Numbered from the stretch's first letter, positions 23,511-31,953 are shown. The stretch: DNA of 38,810 bases from a bacterium (GCA_024278555.1 JAJRSX010000147.1:1-38810); one strand, 5' to 3'. The notes: generated by a model not told the origin, from the sequence alone. Translations and numbers: made by a program.

Positions 23511-26500
23511 ATGGCCACTGCTGAGCCCCCTATCGCCCCTGTCGAGAGCGCCCCGCCGGAGGCGGCGGTGGCGCCGGCGCCGGCGCGGATCCGCGAGATC
23601 CCCTTTAACTACACCTCCTATTCCGACCGGGAGGTGGTCCTCCGCCTGCTCGATCAGGAGGCGTGGGACGATCTGAACGCCCTGCGCGGCGAGCGGCGCA
23701 CCGGCCGCTCGGCCCGCTGGCTGTTCGAGATCCTCGGTCAGATCTGGGCGATCTCCCGCAACCCGTACCTGCAGGAGGACCTCTTCCGCCACGCCAAGCG
23801 GCGGCGGGCGGTGCGCGAGAAGCACGAGGATCGCCTGCGCTTCATTGAGCAGCGCGCCGACGGCAACGAGCGGGTCCTGGCCATCGCCAGGAAGACCCGC
23901 CACCTGGTGGAGAGCTTCCAGCGCTCCTTTGCCGAGGTGCGCCGTGAGCGGCAGCGGGCGATCAGGCGGCTGTCGCGGGCCACCGCGCGCGCCAACATCC
24001 ACTTCTCTCCCTTCATGAAGGTGGCGCACATGACCGACGCCACCGACTGGCGGATGGAGATCCCCTTTGTGGTGATCACCCCCGACACGGAGCAGGAGAT
24101 CGGCGCGGTGGTGCGTGGCTGCGCCGACCTCGGCCTGTCGGTGATCCCGCGCGGCGGTGGCACCGGCCTGTGCGGCGGCGCCGTGCCGCTCTTTTCGCGC
24201 TCGGTGGTGATTAACACCGAGAAGCTCGATCATATCGGCGACGTGGCCACGGTGGAAAACGAGGGGGCCACCGAGAGCCACCCCTCCCACATCCCCACCA
24301 TCCACGCCCAGTGCGGCGCGGTGACCGGCCGGGTAACCGAGCGGGCGCGCGCCGCCGGCCTGGTCTTCGCCACCGATCCGACGTCCCTGTGGGCGTGCAC
24401 CATCGGCGGCAACGTCGCCTCCAACGCCGGCGGCCAGAAGGCGGTGATGTGGGGGACCTGTGTTGACAACCTGCTCGCCTGGCGGATGGTCGACCCGGAC
24501 GGCCTCCCCCTGGAGGTGCGGCGCCTCGACCACCACATGGGCAAGATCGGTCCGCACACCCTCGCCCGCTTCCGTGTCACCCACTACGAGGCGGACGGCG
24601 AGACGGTGCGCGGCGAGCCCGAGATCCTGGAGATCCCCGGCACTACCTTCCGTTCTCCGGGGCTGGTGAAGGACGTCACCAACAAGTACCTCGGTGGGCT
24701 CCCCGGGGTGCAGAAGGAGGGGACCGATGGGATGGTCACCTCGGCCACCTTCGTCCTCCACCGACCCTTCGACTTCACCCGCACGGTTTGCCTGGAGTTC
24801 TTCGGCGATGAGCTCTCCAAGGCGACCGAGGCGATCGTTGCGGTGAAGCGGCAGGTGGAGGAGACCGATGGCGTCTTCCTCACTTCGCTCGAGCACTTCG
24901 ATGAGAAGTACGTGAAGGCGACCGGCTACCACACGAAGAGTCCGCGCAGCGCCCGCGCCCGGGTGGTGCTGCTGGTCGACGTGGCGGGCAACGATGAGGC
25001 GTCGGTGGCGCGCACCTGCTCGGAGATCTGCCGCCTGGCGGCGACCGGCGACGGCGAGGGGTTCGTGGCGGTGGCCGAGGAGGACCGCGCCGCCTTCTGG
25101 AAGGTGCGCGGACGCATGTCGGCGATCGCCCGCCACACCAACGCCTTCAAGATCAACGAGGACGTGGTGATCCCGCTGGAGCGGCTCACCGAGTACGCCG
25201 ACTTCATCGAGCGGCTCAACATTGAGCTCTCCACCACCAACAAGCTGGCCATCCTCGACGCCCAGCGCGCCCTCCTCGCCGCCCACCTGGAGCGGGCGGA
25301 GGAGGGCGACGAGGGCGGCTTCCTCCTCCCCAAGCTGAGCGAGGGGATGGCGGTGATCGAGCGGGTGGCGGCTCGCTGGCGGCGGCTGCTCACCGCCCTC
25401 GACCTCCCGGCGATGGAGGTGATCGACCTCCTGCCGGCGGAGGTGGTGCGCGGCGACGAGACCCTCTTCCGGGTGGTCCAGCGGGCGGATCTGCGCATCT
25501 CCTACCGGCGCGAGGTGGAGGCGCCGCTGCTGGCGCTGTTTGACGGCTACGACGAGGTGATCGCCGACCTCAAGCAGGGCCACGCCCAACACCTGCGCTC
25601 GCGGGTGGTGATCGCCACCCACATGCACGCCGGCGACGGCAACGTGCACACGAACATCCCGGTCAACTCCAACGACTACCAGATGATGCGCACCGCCCAC
25701 CAGGTGGTGGAGCAGGTGATGGCGAAGGCGGTGGAGCTCGGCGGGGTGATCTCCGGCGAGCACGGCATCGGCATCACCAAGCTGCCTTACCTGGCGCCGG
25801 AGCTGCTGGCGGCCTTCGCCGACTACAAACAGCGGGTCGATCCGGAGGGTCGCCTCAACCCGGGCAAGCTGACCGCGGAGGCGCCCCTGGAGTTCGTCTA
25901 TACCCCGTCGTTCCGCCTCCTGGAGCAGGAGGCGATCCTCATCGAGGCGGTCGACCTGGAGGAGATCTCCGAGACCATCGCCCCGTGCATCCGCTGCGGC
26001 AAGTGCAAGCCGGTGTGCAACACCCACTCGCCGCACAGCGACATGCACTACTCGCCGCGCAACAAGATCCTCGCCATGGGGATGATCATCGAGGCCTTCC
26101 TCTACCAGTCGCAGACCCGCCTGGGGATCTCCCTGGCCCAGTTCGGCAACATCCAGGACGTCGCCGACTACTGCACCATCTGCCACAAGTGCGAGGCGCC
26201 GTGCCCGGTGAACATCGACTTCGGCGAGGTCTCCGTGGGGCTCCGGCGGCTCCTCAAGCAAAAGGGGGTGGCGCGCTTCCGGCCGATGACCAAGCTGGCG
26301 ATGCTCTTCCTCACCCTCTCCAACCCGGAGGCGGTCAGGGCGATGCGCACGGTGGTGATGCGCGGCGGCGTCGCAGTCCAGCGCACCCTCCACCGCCTCG
26401 CCCGCCGGATCGGTCTGATCGACGGCCGCACCCGCTACACCACCCCGAACATGGACGGGGTGCGGGCGCAGGCCCTGCGCTTCATCGAGACCCCCCTGCC

Positions 26501-27374
26501 GATGATGGACAGGAAGACCGCGCGCACCGCCCTGTCCATCGAGGACCGGCGCTACCTGCCGATCCTCCGCCACCCGGAGCGGGCCACCGACGAGGCGGTC
26601 TTCTACTTCCCCGGCTGCGGCTCCGAGCGGATGTACTCGCGCATCGGCCTCGCCACCGAGGCGCTGCTCTATCACGTGGGCACCCAGGTGATCCTGCCGC
26701 CCGGCTACCTCTGCTGCGGCTACCCCGCCTCCTCCAATGGCGAGGAGTCCCTCGGCAAGCGGATCAACGCCGACAACCGGGTTCTCTTCCACCGCATCGC
26801 CAACACCCTCTCCTACCTCGACATCAAGGCGGTGATCGTCTCCTGCGGCACCTGCATGGACCAGCTCGAAGGGTACGAGCTCGCCCGCATCTTCCCCGAT
26901 GCACGGCTGTTGGACATCCACGAGTACCTGATGGAGAAGGGGATCTCCATCGCCGGCCTCCCCGGCCGCCGCTACATGTACCACGAGCCGTGCCACACCC
27001 CGATCAAGCAGTACCCCACCGCCCAGGTCCTCGACGCCACCCTCAAGGGGACGCCCGTGGCCATGCCGCCGGGCTGCTGCGGCGAGGCCGGGACGCTGGC
27101 CCTGTCGCGCCCCGACATCTCGGCGATGATCCGCCTGCGCAAGGAGGAGGAGGTCGGCGACCTCCTCGCCGCCACCGCCCACACCGCGCCCACCGACACC
27201 AAGATCCTCACCTCCTGCCCCGCCTGCGTCCAGGGGCTCTCCCGCCTGGAGGCGATGGGGGTCGAGGCCGACGCCCTGGTCTGCGAGCTCGCCGAGTCGA
27301 TCCTCGGTGAGGATTGGGAGAAAGAGTTCATCCGCGCCGCCAAGGCAGAGGGGATCGAGAGGGTTCTTTTCTAG
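23511..27374 (+). CDS. DUF3683 FAD-linked oxidase fused to a 4Fe-4S/CCG-domain subunit
   Basis: A very large protein of 1287 residues. The DUF3683 region comes first (about 30-170), then a VAO-type FAD domain with VIPRGGGTGLCGGAVP at about 211-226, the FAD-oxidase C-terminal domain (HMHAGDGNVHTNIPVNS; ISGEHGIG), two ferredoxin motifs (CIRCGKCKPVC from 826 and CTICHKCEAPCP from 888), and two CCG domains (CCGYPASSNGE near 1068 and CCGEAG near 1189, plus CPAC). This fuses GlcD-like and GlcF-like activities: a 2-hydroxyacid such as D-lactate or glycolate is probably oxidised and electrons pass via Fe-S clusters to quinone. Substrate is inference. ATG 23511 is preferred, with GAGG about eight bases upstream; ATG 23502 in the same frame is possible. 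A small gene follows 20 bases later. Confidence 0.9.
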   Translation: MATAEPPIAPVESAPPEAAVAPAPARIREIPFNYTSYSDREVVLRLLDQEAWDDLNALRGERRTGRSARWLFEILGQIWAISRNPYLQEDLFRHAKRRRAVREKHEDRLRFIEQRADGNERVLAIARKTRHLVESFQRSFAEVRRERQRAIRRLSRATARANIHFSPFMKVAHMTDATDWRMEIPFVVITPDTEQEIGAVVRGCADLGLSVIPRGGGTGLCGGAVPLFSRSVVINTEKLDHIGDVATVENEGATESHPSHIPTIHAQCGAVTGRVTERARAAGLVFATDPTSLWACTIGGNVASNAGGQKAVMWGTCVDNLLAWRMVDPDGLPLEVRRLDHHMGKIGPHTLARFRVTHYEADGETVRGEPEILEIPGTTFRSPGLVKDVTNKYLGGLPGVQKEGTDGMVTSATFVLHRPFDFTRTVCLEFFGDELSKATEAIVAVKRQVEETDGVFLTSLEHFDEKYVKATGYHTKSPRSARARVVLLVDVAGNDEASVARTCSEICRLAATGDGEGFVAVAEEDRAAFWKVRGRMSAIARHTNAFKINEDVVIPLERLTEYADFIERLNIELSTTNKLAILDAQRALLAAHLERAEEGDEGGFLLPKLSEGMAVIERVAARWRRLLTALDLPAMEVIDLLPAEVVRGDETLFRVVQRADLRISYRREVEAPLLALFDGYDEVIADLKQGHAQHLRSRVVIATHMHAGDGNVHTNIPVNSNDYQMMRTAHQVVEQVMAKAVELGGVISGEHGIGITKLPYLAPELLAAFADYKQRVDPEGRLNPGKLTAEAPLEFVYTPSFRLLEQEAILIEAVDLEEISETIAPCIRCGKCKPVCNTHSPHSDMHYSPRNKILAMGMIIEAFLYQSQTRLGISLAQFGNIQDVADYCTICHKCEAPCPVNIDFGEVSVGLRRLLKQKGVARFRPMTKLAMLFLTLSNPEAVRAMRTVVMRGGVAVQRTLHRLARRIGLIDGRTRYTTPNMDGVRAQALRFIETPLPMMDRKTARTALSIEDRRYLPILRHPERATDEAVFYFPGCGSERMYSRIGLATEALLYHVGTQVILPPGYLCCGYPASSNGEESLGKRINADNRVLFHRIANTLSYLDIKAVIVSCGTCMDQLEGYELARIFPDARLLDIHEYLMEKGISIAGLPGRRYMYHEPCHTPIKQYPTAQVLDATLKGTPVAMPPGCCGEAGTLALSRPDISAMIRLRKEEEVGDLLAATAHTAPTDTKILTSCPACVQGLSRLEAMGVEADALVCELAESILGEDWEKEFIRAAKAEGIERVLF

Positions 27375-27394
27375 TATTTTCATGGAGATAAGAC

Positions 27395-27727
27395 ATGGAG
27401 TTCGACGTTCACTTTAAAGGCCGCTCTCTCCCCCTGAAGGTGGAAGACCCCTTCCGCCTCGACGGTGCCTCCTTCGCCGAGCGGATCCACGCCTTCCTCG
27501 ACGACGCCGCCCACAAGGTGGGTGAGCTCCACCTCGCCGAGCTCCTGCCGCGCATGGTCCGCGGCGTCGCCGGCTGCGAGGCCGGTTGTCCGGCGGACGC
27601 CAAGCACCTCGTCCGCCTCGGCTTCCGCGACTACCAGCTCGCCTACGTCGAAGGCGGCATCCTCACCGCCCGCCGCGACCTCGCCCCGGGCGAGCCCCTG
27701 GAGATCCGCCTCTTCCCGGACTTTTGA
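27395..27727 (+). CDS. Small uncharacterised protein downstream of the DUF3683 oxidase
   Basis: A 110-residue soluble protein with a good ribosome binding site (GGAG seven bases before the ATG at 27395). It has alternating strand and helix stretches, a GCEAGCPADAKHLVR segment containing two Cys four residues apart, and an acidic Pro-rich end (LAPGEPLEIRLFPDF). I do not recognise the family. Only 20 bases separate it from the giant oxidase gene, so the two are almost certainly co-transcribed, and a role as accessory or assembly protein for that enzyme is plausible but unproven. Confidence 0.75.
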   Translation: MEFDVHFKGRSLPLKVEDPFRLDGASFAERIHAFLDDAAHKVGELHLAELLPRMVRGVAGCEAGCPADAKHLVRLGFRDYQLAYVEGGILTARRDLAPGEPLEIRLFPDF

Positions 27728-27763
27728 GGCGCAGCAGGCCGGCCCAACCACGAAGGCCACGAA

Positions 27764-27960
27764 GAGGATCAGCGGAAATAACCCCGAGCGTTCCGCCACC
27801 CTTTACACCGCTGGAACACGAAAACACGAAAGGGGAAAAGCACGAAAAACAACCGATTGAGTTCTTTCGTGTTTTCCACTTTTCGCGCTTTCGTGTTCCC
27901 ACTCGCGCGAGGACTCGGAAATACCGGATTTCTCGACCGTCATAATTTCCGCTGATCCTC
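27764..27960. repeat. MITE-like nested inverted-repeat element (about 197 bp)
   Basis: Outer arms GAGGATCAGCGGAAAT (27764-27779) and ATTTCCGCTGATCCTC (27945-27960) are perfect 16-bp inverted repeats. Inside, a longer imperfect pair lies at 27813-27850 and 27862-27899 (GGAACACGAAA... / ...TTTCGTGTTCC). The element is A/T-richer than the surrounding genes and carries no gene. It fills most of the 346-base gap between the oxidase operon and the mntA gene; the remainder, 27961-28073, shows nothing else clear. Confidence 0.7.
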
Positions 27961-28073
27961 GAAGGGTCGTGATTCCTCCCCTTCATCTCCTTCACGCTCT
28001 TCATGGTAAAAAACGGTGTTTGCCAACGCGGTGAGGCCCCGTCCTAACCCTCGCGGCTTGCGCCGCACCCACG

Positions 28074-28508
28074 ATGGAACTTCAAGAAACCCCTGACCGC
28101 GGTGCTCCACGCCGGCTTCGAGAGGAGGCCATCGCTCGGATTACCGGAGTGTTCCCCGCGGTTCAGGCAATCTATCTTTTCGGCTCGGTGGCCTGTGGCG
28201 AGGCGGGGGCGCAGAGTGACGTCGATCTGGCGATTCTCGGGGAGCGGGAGGTGGATCCCGTTCTCCTGTGGGAAACGGCACAGGAGATCGCCGATGTCGT
28301 CGGCCGGGAGGTGGATCTCCTCGATCTGCGTGCGGTCTCCACGGTCATGCGCATGCAGGTCATCAGCCGCGGAGAGCGGATCCATTGCCAAGATGCCATG
28401 GCGGCTGAAACCTTTGAAGACTTCGTCTTTTCCCATTACGCCCTCCTGAATGAGGAGAGGCAGGCCATTCTCGACGAGGTGCGCGAGCGAGGGAGCGCCT
28501 ATGGATGA
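28074..28508 (+). CDS. mntA: MntA-type minimal nucleotidyltransferase, antitoxin
   Basis: A 144-residue MNT-family nucleotidyltransferase. The catalytic pattern GS-x10-DxD is exact: G37 S38, then D49 and D51, within IYLFGSVACGEAGAQSDVDL. In the type VII HepT/MntA system this enzyme transfers AMP onto a tyrosine of HepT and so neutralises it. The middle (EIADVVGREVDLLDL) matches the family. It overlaps the hepT start by eight bases. The ATG at 28074 is the first that gives a full N-terminal helix, but the ribosome binding site is poor. The module lies next to a MITE-like element, which fits mobility. Confidence 0.88.
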   Translation: MELQETPDRGAPRRLREEAIARITGVFPAVQAIYLFGSVACGEAGAQSDVDLAILGEREVDPVLLWETAQEIADVVGREVDLLDLRAVSTVMRMQVISRGERIHCQDAMAAETFEDFVFSHYALLNEERQAILDEVRERGSAYG

Positions 28509-28917
28509 CGTGCTGCTGAACAAGGCGATCCACATCGATCGTTGTCTTGTTCGAATTGGTGAGGAGTACATCGGCCACGAGAGTGAGCTGGAGACGAACT
28601 ACACCCGCCAGGATGCCATCATCCTCAACCTGCAACGCGCCTGCGAAGCCACCATCGATGCAGCGATGCACCTCGTCCGTACGCGCAAGCTGGGCGTCCC
28701 CCAACGGAGCCGTGATGCATTTTCTTTGCTACAAGGCGCCGAGATCATCGATGTGGAGTTGAGCGATGTGTTGAAGAAAATGGTCGGTTTCCGCAACGTC
28801 TCGATTCACGACTATACCGAGCTCAACATGCAGGTCGTGCGCGCCATTCTGGAACGTCGCCTCGACGACCTCCGCCGCTTCTCGCGACTCCTCCACCGCT
28901 TGAGCGCATCGTCGTGA
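28501..28917 (+). CDS. hepT: HepT-type toxin (HEPN domain, DUF86)
   Basis: A 138-residue all-alpha HEPN protein. The ribonuclease-associated motif R-x4-H-x-Y is present as R98, H103, Y105 in FRNVSIHDY, and Tyr105 is the position modified by MntA in the studied homologue. HepT acts on RNA (tRNA in the Shewanella system) and stops growth when unmodified. The ATG at 28501 overlaps the mntA reading frame by eight bases, so the pair is translated together. It converges with the TSUP transporter gene. Confidence 0.9.
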   Translation: MDDVLLNKAIHIDRCLVRIGEEYIGHESELETNYTRQDAIILNLQRACEATIDAAMHLVRTRKLGVPQRSRDAFSLLQGAEIIDVELSDVLKKMVGFRNVSIHDYTELNMQVVRAILERRLDDLRRFSRLLHRLSASS

Positions 28918-28945
28918 CCTTCGTGGTTCGGCTCCTCCAGCCCAT

Positions 28946-29743
28946 TTACCCCACCACCATGCGGCCGCCGGTGAGAAGCAGTAACACCACGAAGAGGGTG
29001 CGCAGCCACCGCTCCGGCAGGCGGTGGGCGAGCCAGCCGCCCACCTGGGCCGCGGGGAGGGCGGCAACGGCCAGGGCGAGGGCAGCGGGGAGGTGGATGA
29101 GGCCGAGGGAGGCGCCGCTGGTGGCGAGCCACCGGCGGCCCTCCACCAGGTAGACCGTGCTCCCCACCACCGCGGAGGCGGCGAGGACGGCGGTGGCGTT
29201 GCCCACCGCACGCTTGAGGTCGAGGTGGAGGAGGGTGCGCATGAGCGGCACCGCCACCACCCCGCCGCCGACCCCGAAGGCGGCCGACAAAGCGCCGCTC
29301 GCCGCGCCGATCACCAGCCAGCGGCCGGTCGCCCCAGCCGGCGGGCGGCCGACGGCCCGTGGAAGATCGCGGCGGACCGCCAGCCACGCCGCCGCCCAGA
29401 GGAAGAGGCCGAAGGCGACCCGCCAGCCGGGACCGGGCCGCTCCGCCACCCACCGGGCGACGGCGGCGGCGCCCACCGCCGCTCCCGCCGCCAGGAGGGC
29501 GGCGTGGCGCCGGTCGACGTTGTGGCGTCGGCCGTGGGCGACGAGGGCGGAGAGGCCGCCGGCGACGATCGCCGCCAGGCTGGTGGCGGTGGCGCACTGG
29601 AAGAGGGTGGCCGCCGCGAACCCCTGGTCGCGGAAGCAGAAGTAGAGGAGCGGGACCATGATGATCCCACCCCCCACCCCGAAGAGGCCGGCGAGAAGCC
29701 CGGCCCCGCCGCCGGCCACGAGATAGAGAAGCCACTCCGCCAC
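28946..29743 (-). CDS. TSUP (TauE/SafE) family membrane transporter
   Basis: A 265-residue membrane protein with about eight hydrophobic helices in two similar halves, each beginning with a Gly-rich signature: GLLAGLFGVGGGIIMVPLL near residue 14 and GALSAAFGVGGGVVAVPL near residue 150. This duplication defines the TSUP family (formerly DUF81), which exports or imports sulfite, sulfonates or related anions. The substrate cannot be told from sequence and no sulfur gene is adjacent. The start is a GTG at 29743; the open frame allows nothing better close by. Its promoter region adjoins that of the tRNA on the other strand. Confidence 0.9.
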   Translation of the reverse strand: MAEWLLYLVAGGGAGLLAGLFGVGGGIIMVPLLYFCFRDQGFAAATLFQCATATSLAAIVAGGLSALVAHGRRHNVDRRHAALLAAGAAVGAAAVARWVAERPGPGWRVAFGLFLWAAAWLAVRRDLPRAVGRPPAGATGRWLVIGAASGALSAAFGVGGGVVAVPLMRTLLHLDLKRAVGNATAVLAASAVVGSTVYLVEGRRWLATSGASLGLIHLPAALALAVAALPAAQVGGWLAHRLPERWLRTLFVVLLLLTGGRMVVG

Positions 29744-29876
29744 ACCCCATCTCGCCCGAGCCCGTCGCCGGAGGCAAGCCCCCCGTGGTCAAATTCGGTT
29801 CGCCGCCGATCCGGCAACAGGGCCGCCGTTTGACACCCCGGCCGCCGCCGCCGTCCAATATCCGCCGCCAGCCGCC

Positions 29877-29953
29877 GCGCCCGTGGCTCAACTGGATAGA
29901 GCACGAGGCTTCGAACCTCGGGGTTGCAGGTTCGAGTCCTGCCGGGCGCACCA
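29877..29953 (+). tRNA. tRNA-Arg, anticodon UCG
   Basis: All four arms fold: acceptor GCGCCCG/CGGGCGC, D-arm GCTC/GAGC, anticodon stem CGAGG/CCTCG around loop CTTCGAA (anticodon TCG), and T-arm GCAGG/CCTGC around TTCGAGT. The discriminator is A and CCA (29951-29953) is encoded. TTGACA at 29830-29835 with CAATAT at 29856-29861 is a possible promoter, although the 20-base spacing is long. Confidence 0.97.
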
Positions 29954-29960
29954 CGGCGCA

Positions 29961-29976
29961 CCGGGGTTTGCCCCGG
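29961..29976 (+). terminator. Probable tRNA transcript-end hairpin
   Basis: CCGGGG-TTTG-CCCCGG forms a compact hairpin eight bases after the tRNA. No T-run follows, so termination may depend on Rho or the structure may only protect the 3' end. Confidence 0.4.
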
Positions 29977-30008
29977 CCGCCTCACGATCTCACCCGCGGG
30001 TTGTCCAC

Positions 30009-30131
30009 ATGGTGTCCATTCGCCGCAGCGCGTTGACCGGGAAGGGGAGGGGGCGAGACCCTCGCCCTCCTAGCGGCGGCAAGCGGTTCAAGTTTCCTGC
30101 CGAGGCAGTGGCACGCCTCGGTCAGGGGTGA
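30009..30131 (+). CDS. Possible 40-residue protein or HU-like fragment
   Basis: An ATG at 30009 opens a 40-residue basic frame whose second half (GRGRDPRPPSGGKRFKFPAE) vaguely recalls the C-terminal arm-end pattern of HU/IHF proteins (GRNPRTGE.I.IPA..V). It ends at TGA 30129, 11 bases before yceH. No good ribosome binding site is present. It may be a decayed fragment, a small basic protein, or chance in GC-rich DNA. Confidence 0.25.
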   Translation: MVSIRRSALTGKGRGRDPRPPSGGKRFKFPAEAVARLGQG

Positions 30132-30142
30132 GGAGAGGTTGT

Positions 30143-30808
30143 ATGGAGACGGAGAACGGACCGATTGAGCTGAACGCGGTGCAGGCGCGGGTCCTCGGGG
30201 TGTTGATGGAGAAGGAGCGCACCACCCCCAACAGCTACCCCCTGTCGCTCAACGGGGTGGTGGTCGCTTGCAACCAGCGCTCCAACCGGGAGCCGGTGAT
30301 GGCCCTGGAGGAGGGGGAGGTGGTGCGGGGGTTGGATCGCCTGCGTGGCCACGGCCTGGCGGTGGAGCGCCACACGGTGGAGGGGCGGGTGGTGAAGTAC
30401 GCCCACACCGCCGAGCGGCGGCTGGCCCTCACCCCGGCGGAGGGGGCGGTGCTCTGCCTGCTGCTGCTCCGCGGACCGCAGACTCCGGGAGAGCTTCGCG
30501 GTCGCTCCGGTCGACTCCACCCCTTTGCGGACGTCGCCGAGGTCGAGGCCCTCCTCACCCGCCTCCGGGAGCGGTCCGCTGGCCCCCTCGTGGCGCGCCT
30601 GGAGCGGCTCCCAGGCCACCGGGAGCATCGTTACGCCCACCTCCTGTGCGGCGCCGCGGCGGTAGAGGCGGCGGTGGCCGCGCCGATCGTGGCGCCGGGG
30701 ACGGTGGAGGCGCGCCTGGCGACGGTGGAGAAAGAGGTGGACGAGCTGCGCCAGGCGGTCGAGGCGCTACGCGCCGAGCTCGACGGTTTTCGCCGTCAGT
30801 TCGAGTAG
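30143..30808 (+). CDS. YceH family protein (DUF480)
   Basis: A 221-residue protein of the YceH family. The N-terminal signature LNAVQARVLGVLMEKERTTP followed by NSYPLSLNGVVVACNQRSNR is almost invariant in the family. Two winged-helix domains are expected (residues ~8-85 and ~95-175), and the C-terminal ~40 residues form a coiled coil (VEARLATVEKEVDELRQAVE). The biological function is unknown. The ATG at 30143 has AGGAGAGG upstream (30130-30137). It converges with the amidase gene with five bases between their stops. Confidence 0.92.
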   Translation: METENGPIELNAVQARVLGVLMEKERTTPNSYPLSLNGVVVACNQRSNREPVMALEEGEVVRGLDRLRGHGLAVERHTVEGRVVKYAHTAERRLALTPAEGAVLCLLLLRGPQTPGELRGRSGRLHPFADVAEVEALLTRLRERSAGPLVARLERLPGHREHRYAHLLCGAAAVEAAVAAPIVAPGTVEARLATVEKEVDELRQAVEALRAELDGFRRQFE

Positions 30809-30813
30809 GGGGG

Positions 30814-31635
30814 CTACCCGAAGAGGTCGGTGCGCCGGTGGGTCAAGGCCGGGAGCTGGCTGCGGATCTCCCGCAGGCGGGCGCGGTCGAGGGTCGCCAT
30901 CGCCACCCCCTCCCCGGTGGTGAGGCGGGCGATGACCTCGCCCCACGGACCGATGACCATCGAGTGGCCGTAGGTGGGGATGCCGTTCTCCATCGGGCCG
31001 ATGAGCCCCGGGGCGACCAGGTACGCCTGGTTCTCGATGGCGCGGGCGCGCAGGAGGATCTGCCAGTGGCGCCGGCCGGTGTGGCGGGTGAAGGCGGCGG
31101 GCAGGACGATCACCTCCACGCCGCGCGTGGCCATGGCGCGGAAGAGCTCCGGGAAGCGGAGGTCGTAGCAGATGGCCAGGCCGATCCGGCCGAGCTCCGT
31201 CTCCACCACCACCACCTCGTCCCCCGGGGCGATCAGCGAAGACTCCCGCGCCGTCGGGCCGCCGTCGATCGCCACGTCGAAGAGGTGGAGCTTGCGGTAG
31301 CGGGCCAGTAGCGTGCCGCCGGGACCAAAGAGGAGGGCGGTGTTGTGGCACAGGCCGGCGATTGCGCTCCGCTCGAGGATCGAGCCGGCCACGAGGTGGA
31401 TCCGGTGGCGCGCCGCCAGCCCCCCGAGCCGCTCGCTCAGGGGGCCGGGGATCGCCTCCGCGTGGGCGGCATAGTCGCGCCCCGGGCCACGCCAGCAGCA
31501 GAGCTCGGGGAGGGCGATGAGGCGCGCCCCGGCCGCCGCCGCCTCCGCCACCCGCGCCTCCACCCGGGCGAGGTTGGCCTCGGTGTCAGGGCCGGCCGCC
31601 ATCTGGACGGCGGCGGCGGTGAAAATCGATTCCAT
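30814..31635 (-). CDS. Nitrilase-superfamily amidase (deaminated glutathione amidase-like)
   Basis: A 273-residue cytoplasmic C-N hydrolase. The Glu-Lys-Cys triad is complete: Glu44 in LIALPELCCW, Lys115 in RYRKLHLFD and Cys156 in AICYDLRFPEL. The YRKLHLFD form and the overall length fit the Nit1/NitA branch, which hydrolyses deaminated glutathione, a repair step for transaminase side products. ATG 31635 starts at the family N-terminus (MESIFTAAAVQMAAG); a Met sixteen codons upstream is in frame but non-homologous. It follows the small gene ending at 31744 on the same strand and may belong to the cca transcript. Confidence 0.88.
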   Translation of the reverse strand: MESIFTAAAVQMAAGPDTEANLARVEARVAEAAAAGARLIALPELCCWRGPGRDYAAHAEAIPGPLSERLGGLAARHRIHLVAGSILERSAIAGLCHNTALLFGPGGTLLARYRKLHLFDVAIDGGPTARESSLIAPGDEVVVVETELGRIGLAICYDLRFPELFRAMATRGVEVIVLPAAFTRHTGRRHWQILLRARAIENQAYLVAPGLIGPMENGIPTYGHSMVIGPWGEVIARLTTGEGVAMATLDRARLREIRSQLPALTHRRTDLFG

Positions 31636-31743
31636 GGTCCGCCCGCGAATATTGGTGGTAGGGGGTGTTGTCGAACGGATCAAACGTGTCGTGGCTCAGA
31701 GGGGTTGGATCCAGGGAAAAAGAGAGTAATCGATCACGTGTCG

Positions 31744-31953
31744 TTATCGCTTCGGGGGGGGGAGGTCCTCCCTGCTCCCTTCGTCCCCGTTCCCGAGACG
31801 TCTCTTCACCAACCCCCGGGGCACCGGCTCGGAGGTGGCGCGGCCGCGGGCCCGGATGGCGATCATGACGGTGATGACGTCGTGCAGAGCCGTCCTCAGG
31901 CGACCGTGCCCGGCTCCAGCGGCAACCTCCTCGACGTCACGGCGTAGCCTCAT
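31744..31953 (-). CDS. Small basic hypothetical protein overlapping cca
   Basis: A 69-residue Arg-rich frame beginning at an ATG (31953) inside the last 17 bases of the cca-like gene, preceded by GGAGTTGGAGGGG, which can serve as Shine-Dalgarno. It contains a hydrophobic patch (LHDVITVMIAIRARG) but no full membrane helix. The overlap suggests translational coupling. I do not recognise it; it could be real or one of the many chance frames in GC-rich DNA. Confidence 0.35.
   Translation of the reverse strand: MRLRRDVEEVAAGAGHGRLRTALHDVITVMIAIRARGRATSEPVPRGLVKRRLGNGDEGSREDLPPPKR

Noticed and set aside
23472-27383. A 1300-codon open frame on the - strand, antisense to the DUF3683 oxidase gene
   Set aside because: The translation is low-complexity His/Arg/Gly/Leu-rich with no recognisable domain, while the + strand gene has FAD and Fe-S motifs throughout.
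29877-30142. Integration site at the tRNA-Arg 3' end
   Set aside because: I found no second copy of the tRNA end and no integrase gene in the window.
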